The notes: a model not told the origin generated them from the sequence alone. A stretch of 6,689 nt of DNA from an uncultured Robiginitomaculum sp. (GCA_938003555.1 CALKXN010000104.1:1-6689), one strand, 5' to 3'; counted from the stretch's first letter, positions 1-6,172 are shown. Made by a program: numbers and translations.

Positions 1-59
1 TAAGATAGGAAAATGAGAGGGATGACGCCCCAAAAAATGAAGCGGTTAACGTTGTCCAT
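1..59 (-). CDS. Partial CDS, N-terminus of a probable membrane-anchored protein downstream of the MBOAT gene
   Basis: An ATG at 59-57 on the minus strand opens a frame with no stop before the window edge: MDNVNRFIFWGVIPLIFLS. A short polar start with one arginine followed by a strongly hydrophobic run looks like a signal anchor or first membrane segment. The start lies inside the 3' end of the MBOAT gene in another frame, so the two genes overlap by 14 bases, which favours translational coupling. I see no good Shine-Dalgarno site in front of the ATG, consistent with coupling but also a reason for caution. MBOAT O-acyltransferases are often encoded next to a membrane-anchored SGNH-hydrolase-like or AlgJ/AlgX/DltD-like partner, so such a partner is a reasonable guess. 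Nothing in these 19 residues shows the family, and a chance open frame is possible. Confidence 0.5.
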   Translation of the reverse strand, partial: MDNVNRFIFWGVIPLIFLS

Positions 60-1254
60 ATACAGCATAGTCTAGCCCCACGTTCGATATAAATAACGCA
101 CCGAAGATGCACAAAATAGAAAGCGCAAAAGGAGAGCGCAAATATTTATAGTTTCGTTTCCGCATCACCTTCGCATGTCTAAACATGAACTCAACCAAAA
201 TCATAAAAATGCCAAAAAACAATGCGATTTGGGCCTGCGGGGTCACATCGAGAAGGGAGTGAACCCCGTCAAAACCCTCAAAGCTAAAGACGAGTTTTTC
301 GATAAGCCTTTCAGTGTTACTGTCAGCAAAGATCAATCTGCCCACAACAATAGCAATTGGCATCAAAATAAAACAAAGAAATTTGTGACCCCGCTGGAGC
401 AATCGGATTGTCAACCAAATGAAGACAGTGTGAAAAATGCCCCAGAGTAAAAAATTAAATGACACGCCATGCCACATCGCGGAGGCAAGAAAAACACCCA
501 TCAATGCCGCAAATAATGGGGCTTTGGCGCGAAGGGGTTGATAAAATAATAGCTTTAAAACATGAGACAGAGAGATATGCCAAGCCCGCCAATATTCAAC
601 CATATTATGGCTTGAAAAAGGCTGCTTGAAATTGAGAGGGATGCGATATCCGAGGACTCCGAATAATCCATAAATCAACAAGGAAAGCCCGCAAAAATTC
701 ATATAGACAAAGACTTCGAAAATCACCGCAAAGAGAAGAGACGATAGGAGGTCCGTGTTTTCTAGAAGAAAGAAAAATTCCGTGAGCGGACTGGCTACAA
801 TGCGAAACATAAAAATTCCGATGATCATGAAGGGGACATAATACTTGATTCTCTCTTTCATTTTTTTATGAAAAATGGACTTGTAATATAGCGCAATAGG
901 CCCCGTGCTGAGGAGCAAGGGATTAGATACACTCCATATTTTTGATGTGTTGAACGACTTAGTTGCAATCAAATAAGCGATTGAAGCGGTGTAGAAGGAA
1001 AGTCCGAACAAGAGCACATGGCTCGTTTCCGCATGTGACCCAGTAAGCGCCTCAGTCAATCCAAATAGGCTCGCAATTGAGATTGTAAAAAAGAGCAGAT
1101 ATTCGGAATATTTAATCTGCGTATATTGGTATAGAAAAGCTAAGCAGGCTACGACGCCCAAGGGCATAAATATTCTGATAAAACCTTGGTGGCCAGAAAT
1201 GGAATAGCTGACGACTGCAGCAATTATCCAAACTGCAAGTTGCTTGCGAATCAT
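46..1254 (-). CDS. MBOAT-family membrane-bound O-acyltransferase (AlgI/DltB-like)
   Basis: This polytopic inner-membrane protein of 402 residues is predicted to move acyl (often acetyl) groups across the membrane onto a polysaccharide or other cell-surface acceptor. The MBOAT signature is clear. A stretch around residues 186-210 resembles the family's 'GYSDMAIGLARLFGIRLPENF' region, followed by QPFSSHN, then YWRAWHISLS at 221-230. WHG at 261-263 holds the expected catalytic His262 and is followed by NFLLWGIFHTVF. Around ten or more hydrophobic segments cover the chain. It is shorter than typical AlgI (roughly 470-520 residues). I place the start at the ATG at 1254, not the TTG one codon upstream, because AAGGG at 1264-1260 is five bases away from it. 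The gene is visibly AT-richer than rdgB, hemW and rsmI, which suggests transfer. Its end overlaps another minus-strand start, suggesting an operon. The acceptor and acyl donor cannot be told from sequence. Confidence 0.9.
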   Translation of the reverse strand: MIRKQLAVWIIAAVVSYSISGHQGFIRIFMPLGVVACLAFLYQYTQIKYSEYLLFFTISIASLFGLTEALTGSHAETSHVLLFGLSFYTASIAYLIATKSFNTSKIWSVSNPLLLSTGPIALYYKSIFHKKMKERIKYYVPFMIIGIFMFRIVASPLTEFFFLLENTDLLSSLLFAVIFEVFVYMNFCGLSLLIYGLFGVLGYRIPLNFKQPFSSHNMVEYWRAWHISLSHVLKLLFYQPLRAKAPLFAALMGVFLASAMWHGVSFNFLLWGIFHTVFIWLTIRLLQRGHKFLCFILMPIAIVVGRLIFADSNTERLIEKLVFSFEGFDGVHSLLDVTPQAQIALFFGIFMILVEFMFRHAKVMRKRNYKYLRSPFALSILCIFGALFISNVGLDYAVYGQR

Positions 1255-1259
1255 CAATT

Positions 1260-1264
1260 CCCTT
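1260..1264 (-). promoter_or_regulatory. Ribosome binding site of the MBOAT gene
   Basis: AAGGG on the minus strand is separated by five bases (AATTG) from the ATG at 1254-1252. This spacing favours ATG over the in-frame TTG at 1257-1255. Directly upstream, 1287-1267 can form a seven-pair stem (GTTTGCT with AGCAGAC, one G-U pair) with a seven-base loop in the minus-strand transcript. Whether that stem matters for translation is not shown. Confidence 0.6.
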
Positions 1265-1350
1265 TTGTCTGCTTACAGCCAGCAAACCCTTGAACACCCT
1301 AGCGGTAAAGGCAAACACTTTACACCAGACTTTAAATCTTTGAGTGCATC

Positions 1351-1364
1351 GGAACCTTGGTTCC
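1351..1364. promoter_or_regulatory. Short inverted repeat upstream of the MBOAT gene (possible operator)
   Basis: GGAACCTTGGTTCC has perfect six-base arms around a two-base centre and lies about 100 bases upstream of the MBOAT start. The position and symmetry fit a binding site for a dimeric regulator, but I recognise no regulator family, and a match this short could be chance or part of the decayed mobile element next to it. Confidence 0.25.
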
Positions 1365-1418
1365 TCTTAGCCATCACGATTGTTTTGGCGTAATCGTTTA
1401 GCTTTCCTCAACATAGTT

Positions 1419-1520
1419 CTACGACAGGAGTTTGTCGAGGTCTGAGAGTTTGATGCCTTGGATATTGGCCAGGCTATAAGTTAGCCAGCGTTGTGGGTTA
1501 ACTGCGCAAAATTGAGCATC
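1419..1520 (-). pseudogene. Remnant of an IS66-like transposase, C-terminal end only
   Basis: Thirty-three minus-strand codons end in TAG at 1421-1419. They include NPQRWLTYSLANIQ followed by a segment ending LSDLDKLLS. This resembles the C-terminus of IS66-family transposases, in which a 'TAKLNGVDPQAWLTDVLARI' segment is followed by '..ridELLPW'. The matching part here starts as DAQFCAVNPQRWLT. An in-frame TAA sits directly upstream, the neighbouring frames do not continue the match convincingly, and the usual LPW ending has become LLS. It is therefore a broken fragment. On the outer side a GTAATCG at 1390-1396 could be a residual element end, since IS66 terminal repeats usually begin GTAA. 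I see no matching second end. The family call comes from memory of the motif, not from a search. Confidence 0.5.
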
Positions 1521-1641
1521 TTAAAATCGCCCAAACAAAGACACGCAACGCGTGGCAGGTGGTGGTCTCAAACGTCACTGCTGTTTGGACAGGCGCTTTG
1601 GCGTTCATGATAACAGAGTTCTCACAGCAGATGATTTTATA

Positions 1642-1666
1642 GTATATGGTTTATAAACGTATATAC
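1642..1666. promoter_or_regulatory. AT-rich nested palindromes in front of rdgB
   Basis: GTTTATAAAC at 1649-1658 and GTATATAC at 1659-1666 are each perfect palindromes. GTATAT at 1642-1647 also mirrors ATATAC at 1661-1666 around the first palindrome. The stretch is 29 bases upstream of the rdgB start and is the most AT-rich DNA around it, so it probably lies in the promoter region or a regulator site. TATAAA at 1652-1657 could serve as a -10 element, but no acceptable -35 element sits 16-18 bases upstream, so I do not call a defined promoter. Confidence 0.35.
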
Positions 1667-1694
1667 ATTCAGGCGGGGGCCTAAAGGATAGATT

Positions 1695-2306
1695 ATGATT
1701 ACAAAATTTGACCGCCTTGTCGTGGCATCGCACAATATTGGTAAAGTGCGTGAAATTCGAGAATTACTCGCGCCATTTGGGATCATTACCCAAAGCGCGG
1801 CAGAGCTTGGGCTGCCTGATGTCGAGGAAACGGGCCTGACCTTTTCGGCCAATGCGGAGCTAAAATCAATCGCGGCCGCCAAAGCAGCAGGTATTCCTGC
1901 GCTGTCCGATGATAGCGGTCTTGCGGTTGATGCGCTCAATGGCGCGCCGGGCATATATAGTGCGCGCTGGACAGAAAATGACAAAGGCGCGCGCGATTGG
2001 GCGCTGGGCATGACCCGGGTTCAAGAGGCCATGGATAAGGCGGGTAGCTGCGCGACAAGTGCGCGGTTTATTTGCGCGCTCTCTTTGGCTTTTCCAACGG
2101 GCAAAGCGCGAACCTATGTCGGCAAGGTCGAAGGTGATATTGTCTTTCCGGCGCGCGGCAGCAAAGGCTTTGGCTATGATCCGATCTTTCAACCGCGCGG
2201 CCATGACGTGACCTTCGGGGAAATGAATCCCGCCGATAAACACGCCATGAGCCACCGCGCGGACGCCTTTGCGCAATTGATCAAAGCGGAGTTTGAGAGC
2301 AAATAA
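1695..2306 (+). CDS. rdgB: RdgB/HAM1-family dITP/XTP pyrophosphatase
   Basis: This cytoplasmic enzyme hydrolyses non-canonical purine nucleoside triphosphates (dITP, ITP, XTP) to the monophosphate and pyrophosphate, keeping deaminated bases out of DNA and RNA. The 203 residues match the family's usual length. Family motifs appear in order: SHNIGK at 12-17 (triphosphate binding), EETGLTFSANAELK at 44-57 with the metal-binding glutamate region, SDDSGLAVDALNGAPG at 71-86 with the conserved aspartate pair, GSKGFGYDPIF at 155-165 and SHRADAF at 186-192 (base recognition). The ATG is preceded by AAAGGA at 1683-1688 with six bases of spacing. The stop codon TAA shares its last base with the hemW ATG, so the two genes form a coupled operon. 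Nothing appears damaged. Confidence 0.97.
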   Translation: MITKFDRLVVASHNIGKVREIRELLAPFGIITQSAAELGLPDVEETGLTFSANAELKSIAAAKAAGIPALSDDSGLAVDALNGAPGIYSARWTENDKGARDWALGMTRVQEAMDKAGSCATSARFICALSLAFPTGKARTYVGKVEGDIVFPARGSKGFGYDPIFQPRGHDVTFGEMNPADKHAMSHRADAFAQLIKAEFESK

Positions 2307-3445
2307 TGCAAAGGCATCGCGATTCTCTGGCGGTCTATATTCACTGGCCGTTTTGCGCGCGCATCTGCCCCTATTGCGATTTCAATGTTTATAAATCCAA
2401 AGGCGCAGCTGGTGATGATCTGGTCACGGCGATGGCGCTGGATTTAAAATATTGGCGCAGCGTGACGGGCCCGCGCGCGCTGACATCTATTCACTTTGGC
2501 GGCGGCACGCCGAGCTTGATGAGGCCCGCGCAAATCCAAACGCTGATCGATATGTGCAAAGAATTATGGAGCGCCGCGCCAGACATAGAAATCGGGCTTG
2601 AAGCCAATCCGGATGATGCAGAGGCCGCGCTCTGGTCTGGTTATAAAGCGGCGGGCCTCAACCGCTTATCCGTGGGCATTCAAAGTTTCGACGATGAGGT
2701 TTTAAAATTTTTGGGCCGCAATCATGATGGTGCTGCGGCCCGCCGCGCGCTTGAGCTGGCGTGCAGCATATTTGATAATGTGTCCGCCGATTTGATCTTC
2801 GGTCACGCAGGCCAAACACAAATGGCATGGCAGTCGGATTTAGACACGGCACTGTCTTTTCCGATGACGCATTTATCCGCCTATCAATTGACCATCGAGG
2901 ACGGCACAGCCTTTGGCCGCGCGGCGCGGCGCGGTACAGCTTTGGATGTCGACGAGAATATGTCGGCGGCGCTCTATGACGTGACGCGGGATCGCTTAAG
3001 CGATGCCGGCTTTAGCCATTACGAAGTCTCAAATTATGAACGCGGCGACACCCGCTCCGCGCATAATATGGCCTATTGGACTGGCATAGATTATGTCGGG
3101 ATTGGCCCCGGCGCGCATGGGCGCATTACAACAGATAAAACCCGTCTTGCTACGGTCGCGCAAATGACGCCGAGCGGCTATATCCGCGCTGTATCTGAGG
3201 CGGGGCATGGCGGGGAAGAGCGGCATCCGCTTCGCGCCGACGAAGTAGCTGAGGAATATGTGATGATGGGATTGCGTATTCGCGAAGGCCTCGACCTCAA
3301 GCATAGCAGCCTTGCGGGCAAGGTCTTAAATATCGAAGATTTAGAAGAGGCGGGCTGGGTTGCGCGGGAGCATGATCGATTAAAGGCGACCGATAAAGGC
3401 CGCCTTGTGTTAAATGAAATTACGCGGCAATTGCTGCTTACCTAA
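2306..3445 (+). CDS. hemW: Radical-SAM heme chaperone HemW (HemN-like)
   Basis: HemW-type proteins bind heme and an Fe4S4 cluster and are thought to deliver heme to membrane haemoproteins. They are often misnamed coproporphyrinogen III oxidase. The 379 residues fit HemW rather than HemN, which is longer. The radical-SAM cluster motif is C17-x3-C21-x2-C24 within HWPFCARICPYCDF. Phe26 follows, where HemN has a further cysteine, which is the usual distinction. Further family motifs are FGGGTPS at 64-70 (SAM binding), EANPDD at 99-104, SVGIQSFDD at 122-130, SAYQLTIEDGT at 191-201, HYEVSNYE at 238-245 and GIGPGAHG at 265-272. The C-terminal third corresponds to the HemN C-terminal domain. The start overlaps the rdgB stop by one base (TAATG) and has only a weak GAGAG-like site, so translation is probably coupled. 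Residues 162-171 read DLIFGHAGQT, where LP is more usual than HA. Confidence 0.95.
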   Translation: MQRHRDSLAVYIHWPFCARICPYCDFNVYKSKGAAGDDLVTAMALDLKYWRSVTGPRALTSIHFGGGTPSLMRPAQIQTLIDMCKELWSAAPDIEIGLEANPDDAEAALWSGYKAAGLNRLSVGIQSFDDEVLKFLGRNHDGAAARRALELACSIFDNVSADLIFGHAGQTQMAWQSDLDTALSFPMTHLSAYQLTIEDGTAFGRAARRGTALDVDENMSAALYDVTRDRLSDAGFSHYEVSNYERGDTRSAHNMAYWTGIDYVGIGPGAHGRITTDKTRLATVAQMTPSGYIRAVSEAGHGGEERHPLRADEVAEEYVMMGLRIREGLDLKHSSLAGKVLNIEDLEEAGWVAREHDRLKATDKGRLVLNEITRQLLLT

Positions 3446-4790
3446 CGCTGCCTGTGATTTCATCTGCTGTTTTCGGCGCAGGATCAATCAGCTCAAACCG
3501 TCCGGGACGGACTTCATAGACGGCGAGGCCGCGCTGCGGCGTGCCATCGGCGCGAAAGCGGACAAATCCATCAACGCCGTAAAAGCCCTGCGGGTCGGTC
3601 ATGCGCGCTGCGCGCCCGCGCGGATCACCTTCGGCCACAATGGCTGAAATGCTGACGCCATCATAAGCCAGTGAAGCGAGGGATGAGGGTTTTGCATTAT
3701 ATGTGCTTTGGAAGGCCGCCGAAAAACCTGCTGCGGCGTCTTTATCGGCCGCTGCAAATATACCGCCGCGCAAAGCGGGCTCGAGCATGGTGTCTTCTTT
3801 GTCCCATAATGACGTGCCCAGAAATGTGACCTTGGCGGTGTTAATCCCGCTATAGGGAAGGAGTGGTCCAAGAGAGCGGAGCGGCGTTCCGCCTTCAGGC
3901 ATCAAAACGGCGTCATATTCTTGTCCGCCTTGCAGATAAGCTTGCGCCAGCTCGGATGCCGGGCCTTGCATATCGTTGATCGTGTTGCCTTTATAGGTTT
4001 TGCTGATGACATATTGCGCGCCTTGGCTGGCAATGGCGCGCTTATAGGCGGGCTCAACGCGGCGGGTATAGCCATTATTTGGGCCCAGCAAAGCAAAGCG
4101 GCTCATGCCTTGGGACGCGGCGTAATTGGTAATGCGCTCAACTTCGGCCTCGGGCGGGAAGGACAGTAAATAGACGCCATTTCCGGCGACAGACTGATTT
4201 GTTGAAAAGGCGAGTATCGGCGTACCGGAGCGGCGCGCGGCGTCCTGCGCGGATAAGACATTGGGCGCGAGCAGCGGGCCAAGGATAACATCTGCGCCGG
4301 AGTCGATGGCTTTCTGCGCGGCGTTTTTCGCGCCGCTTTTCGTTCCCGCCGTATCAAGCGCAATCAGCAAGACATCTGGGTTATTGCGGTCAAAGACTGC
4401 CATTTCGGCGGCTTGAAGCATAGATGCAGCCTCGCTGCGCAGCGTCGAATTAGAGGCAGAGAAGGGAAGCAATAGCGCAACACGCCGCACGGCGCGGCCT
4501 TTCATATGCGGCGGCGTTAACCCGTCGCGCGACCTGACAACAGGTGCGGGCTCTGTGGGTGTGCGCGTCTGCGGCGTGTCGCGCGGACCAGGCTGAGTCG
4601 CTGTTGGGTCAGGGCGCTCCGGTTTGGGCTGCGGCTTTTCAATGCGAACTGGGTCTGGAATGCGTTGCTGGGGTTGCTGCTGCTGCGGCGTTGTCGCACA
4701 GGCGGACAAAACAGCGCTAAAGACGAGCGCAGTTAAGATAGTGCCAGCGTTTGGCGTGAAGGCGCTTGCGCGCAGTTTAGAAACGGTCAT
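3438..4790 (-). CDS. Lipoprotein of the penicillin-binding-protein-activator type (LpoA C-domain-like, periplasmic-binding-protein fold)
   Basis: This 450-residue protein is probably an outer- or inner-membrane lipoprotein exposed to the periplasm. Residues 1-31 form a lipoprotein signal peptide: a basic start, a hydrophobic core and a lipobox LSAC with the lipidated Cys31. Residues 33-95 are a proline/glutamine-rich, probably disordered linker that begins with four consecutive glutamines. From about residue 101 (VRRVALLLPFS) a type I periplasmic-binding-protein (Leu/Ile/Val-binding-like) domain follows, with ADVILGPLLAPNV at 166-178 and PILAFSTNQSVAG at 191-203. E. coli LpoA stimulates the synthase PBP1A but also carries an N-terminal TPR domain, which is absent here, so the activator role is inferred. 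The neighbouring rsmI and yraN also flank lpoA in E. coli, which supports the family. AGAGGC at 4800-4795, four bases from the ATG, serves as ribosome binding site. The stop overlaps the convergent hemW stop. An amino-acid-type ABC binding protein is the alternative. Confidence 0.85.
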   Translation of the reverse strand: MTVSKLRASAFTPNAGTILTALVFSAVLSACATTPQQQQPQQRIPDPVRIEKPQPKPERPDPTATQPGPRDTPQTRTPTEPAPVVRSRDGLTPPHMKGRAVRRVALLLPFSASNSTLRSEAASMLQAAEMAVFDRNNPDVLLIALDTAGTKSGAKNAAQKAIDSGADVILGPLLAPNVLSAQDAARRSGTPILAFSTNQSVAGNGVYLLSFPPEAEVERITNYAASQGMSRFALLGPNNGYTRRVEPAYKRAIASQGAQYVISKTYKGNTINDMQGPASELAQAYLQGGQEYDAVLMPEGGTPLRSLGPLLPYSGINTAKVTFLGTSLWDKEDTMLEPALRGGIFAAADKDAAAGFSAAFQSTYNAKPSSLASLAYDGVSISAIVAEGDPRGRAARMTDPQGFYGVDGFVRFRADGTPQRGLAVYEVRPGRFELIDPAPKTADEITGSVR

Positions 4791-4831
4791 GATAGCCTCT
4801 TCATTTATCCTGATCTGTCAAAGGATGGCGC
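4791..4831. promoter_or_regulatory. 41-base divergent intergenic region between the lipoprotein gene and rsmI
   Basis: Both start codons and both ribosome binding sites crowd into this gap, so at least one promoter must lie inside or overlap coding sequence. On the minus strand a perfect TTGACA (4821-4816) could be the -35 element for the lipoprotein gene. The hexamers 17-18 bases downstream (AGGCTA, GGCTAT) are poor -10 matches. For rsmI the best pair I see is TTGCGC at 4766-4771 with CATGAT at 4788-4793, which is weak. No promoter is called with confidence. Confidence 0.3.
4821..4825 (+). promoter_or_regulatory. Ribosome binding site of rsmI
   Basis: AAGGA sits six bases before the GTG at 4832. 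The later in-frame ATG at 4859 has no such site and the ATG at 4871 has only AAGG two bases away, so the GTG start is preferred despite giving a longer N-terminus than E. coli RsmI. Confidence 0.6.
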
Positions 4832-5770
4832 GTGGCCAAATCAGAACTTAATCCCGATATGTCTAAGGCGATGACGCCTGACGCGCAATCCCCTGATGCG
4901 GGTGCAACGCATGAGTCATTAGCGCGTCGCGTGAAGCTTGAACCCGCTTTGTATTTAGTGGCAACGCCCATCGGTAATCTCCGTGATATGACTTTGCGCG
5001 GCCTTGATGTGCTGCGCAGCGCCGATCATATTTATGCCGAAGACACGCGCAATTCGATCAAATTGCTGCGCGCCTTTGGCCTGACCCGTTCTCTATCGGC
5101 CTATCATGACCATAATGCGGCAGATATGGCCCCGCGCTTGATTGAAAAAATCGCTGCGGGGGAGTCGGTTGCCCTCATTAGTGACGCGGGAACGCCATTG
5201 GTCTCTGATCCCGGCTATCGCGTCGCTCGGGCCTGCGCGGCGGCCGGACTGCCAATTCGCGCGCTACCGGGCGCGAGCGCGCCGCTTGCCGCTTTGTCCA
5301 CGGCGGCTTTGCCCAGTGACAAATTTTTCTTTGCAGGGTTTCTGCCGTCTAAATCAGAGGCGCGCCGCACGGCCTTATCCGAGCTCGCAGCTATTCCCGG
5401 AACGCTTATCTTTTTTGAAACAGGTCCGCGCATCGCCGCCAGTCTGTCTGATATGAAAGATATTCTCGGAGACCGCGAGGCGGCTGTCGCGCGCGAGCTG
5501 ACGAAGACATATGAAGAGACGCGGCGCGGCACATTATCCGAATTGATTGACAGCGTTACATCTGACGCTCCGCGCGGCGAAATTGTTGTGCTGGTTGGCC
5601 CGCCGGACGAAGATGATGATATTTGGGATGAGCCGCGTTTGGACGCCGCGCTAAAATCTGCAATCCCCGAGCGCGGCGTCAAGCGGGCGGCGAATGAAAT
5701 TGCGGCGCTATCGGGTCATAATCGCCGCGAAGTCTATGCGCGCGCTTTAAGGCTTAAAGACGAACTGTGA
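4832..5770 (+). CDS. rsmI: 16S rRNA (cytidine-1402-2'-O)-methyltransferase RsmI
   Basis: RsmI uses S-adenosylmethionine to methylate the ribose of C1402 in the decoding centre of 16S rRNA, a modification that works with RsmH on the same base. The 312 residues form a tetrapyrrole-methylase (SPOUT-unrelated, class III) fold. LYLVATPIGNL at 40-50 is the N-terminal glycine-rich motif. AEDTR at 69-73, LISDAGTPLVSDPGY at 115-129, ALPGASA at 144-150, FFAGFLP at 166-172, FFETGPR at 194-200, ARELTKTYEE at 220-229 and GEIVVLVG at 249-256 follow in family order. The first 38 residues are an extra polar leader. The gene starts with GTG, supported by AAGGA. The stop TGA lies within GTGA shared with the yraN start, so the two are probably one operon. 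It is divergent from the lipoprotein gene. An intact, ordinary member. Confidence 0.97.
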   Translation: MAKSELNPDMSKAMTPDAQSPDAGATHESLARRVKLEPALYLVATPIGNLRDMTLRGLDVLRSADHIYAEDTRNSIKLLRAFGLTRSLSAYHDHNAADMAPRLIEKIAAGESVALISDAGTPLVSDPGYRVARACAAAGLPIRALPGASAPLAALSTAALPSDKFFFAGFLPSKSEARRTALSELAAIPGTLIFFETGPRIAASLSDMKDILGDREAAVARELTKTYEETRRGTLSELIDSVTSDAPRGEIVVLVGPPDEDDDIWDEPRLDAALKSAIPERGVKRAANEIAALSGHNRREVYARALRLKDEL

Positions 5771-6138
5771 GTGACAAACGCAAAAGTGCAGAGCGCGCGG
5801 GGCGGCGCGGCGAAATATTCGCCGCATTCTTTTTGCGTCTCAAAGGCTACCGCATTTTAGAAAGGCGATACCGAAATTATCACGGCGAAATTGATGTGAT
5901 CGCGCAGCGCGGACGCGCCGTGATCTTTATTGAGGTGAAACATCGCCGCAATTTAAATGATGGCCTCGATTCTGTAACTGAGTTTCAAACAGGGCGGATT
6001 ATGGACGCCGCCGAAGTCTATATGAACGCCTTAATTGATCGCCGCCCCGATATGCTCAATTATGAAACGCGCTTTGATATTATTGTCACCGGCGCAAAAT
6101 GGTGGCCTGTTCACTATCCTGATGCGTGGCGGGGATAG
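5767..6138 (+). CDS. yraN: YraN family protein (UPF0102), endonuclease-like fold
   Basis: This 123-residue cytoplasmic protein is predicted to have the PD-(D/E)XK nuclease-like fold of the UPF0102 family. Its cellular role is not well defined. The family pattern is complete: RRGEIFAAFFLRLKGYRIL at 13-31 with Gly15-Glu16, HGEIDVIA at 39-46 with Asp43, FIEVKHR at 54-60 with the Glu56-x-Lys58 pair of the putative active site, and the typical ending HYPDAWRG. The length is normal for the family. The start is GTG, overlapping the rsmI stop in GTGA, and the Shine-Dalgarno sequence is weak, so reinitiation after rsmI is likely. The association with rsmI and an LpoA-type gene is conserved. A terminator-like hairpin follows six bases after the stop. 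Alternative functions such as Holliday-junction cleavage are suggested by fold only. Confidence 0.95.
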   Translation: MSDKRKSAERAGRRGEIFAAFFLRLKGYRILERRYRNYHGEIDVIAQRGRAVIFIEVKHRRNLNDGLDSVTEFQTGRIMDAAEVYMNALIDRRPDMLNYETRFDIIVTGAKWWPVHYPDAWRG

Positions 6139-6143
6139 ACGTT

Positions 6144-6172
6144 TCCCTGTTTTAAACGGGGATATATATTTT
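6144..6172 (+). terminator. Rho-independent terminator-like hairpin after yraN
   Basis: TCCCTGTT at 6144-6151 pairs with AACGGGGA at 6155-6162, eight pairs including one G-U, around a three-base loop (TTA). It is followed by TATATATTTT. The position, six bases after the yraN stop, fits the end of the rsmI-yraN transcript. The tract after the stem is not a pure T run, and the stem is only moderately stable, so the call is likely rather than certain. Confidence 0.6.

Larger units (their letters stand above)
1255..1694. other. Intergenic gap between the MBOAT gene and rdgB, with mobile-element debris
   Basis: No intact gene is visible on either strand in this gap of about 440 bases. From left to right it holds the MBOAT ribosome binding site, a small stem-loop (1267-1287), the GGAACC dyad (1351-1364), the transposase remnant (1419-1520), a stretch of unrecognised sequence, and an AT-rich palindromic stretch (1642-1666) before rdgB. 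A 36-codon minus-strand open frame (1608-1498) overlaps the remnant and is probably meaningless. In many alphaproteobacteria rph lies directly upstream of rdgB. It is absent here, which fits a rearrangement at this site, but that is inference from general knowledge of the locus. Confidence 0.7.

Noticed and set aside
175..450. Plus-strand open frame of 91 codons
   Set aside because: It lies antisense within the MBOAT gene, has a low-complexity polar composition and no family features, so it is a shadow frame.
1498..1608. Minus-strand open frame of 36 codons overlapping the transposase remnant
   Set aside because: It has no ribosome binding site or recognisable family and overlaps decayed mobile-element sequence in another frame.
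1615..1657. A defined sigma-70 promoter for rdgB using TATAGT or TATAAA as -10
   Set aside because: The hexamers at the correct distance upstream (AGAGTT, AGATGA) do not resemble a -35 element.
5025..5447. FFETGPR in RsmI as an unusual variant of the family's F(Y/F)ExPHR motif
   Set aside because: Similar GPR forms are, to my knowledge, common in alphaproteobacterial RsmI, and all other motifs are intact.
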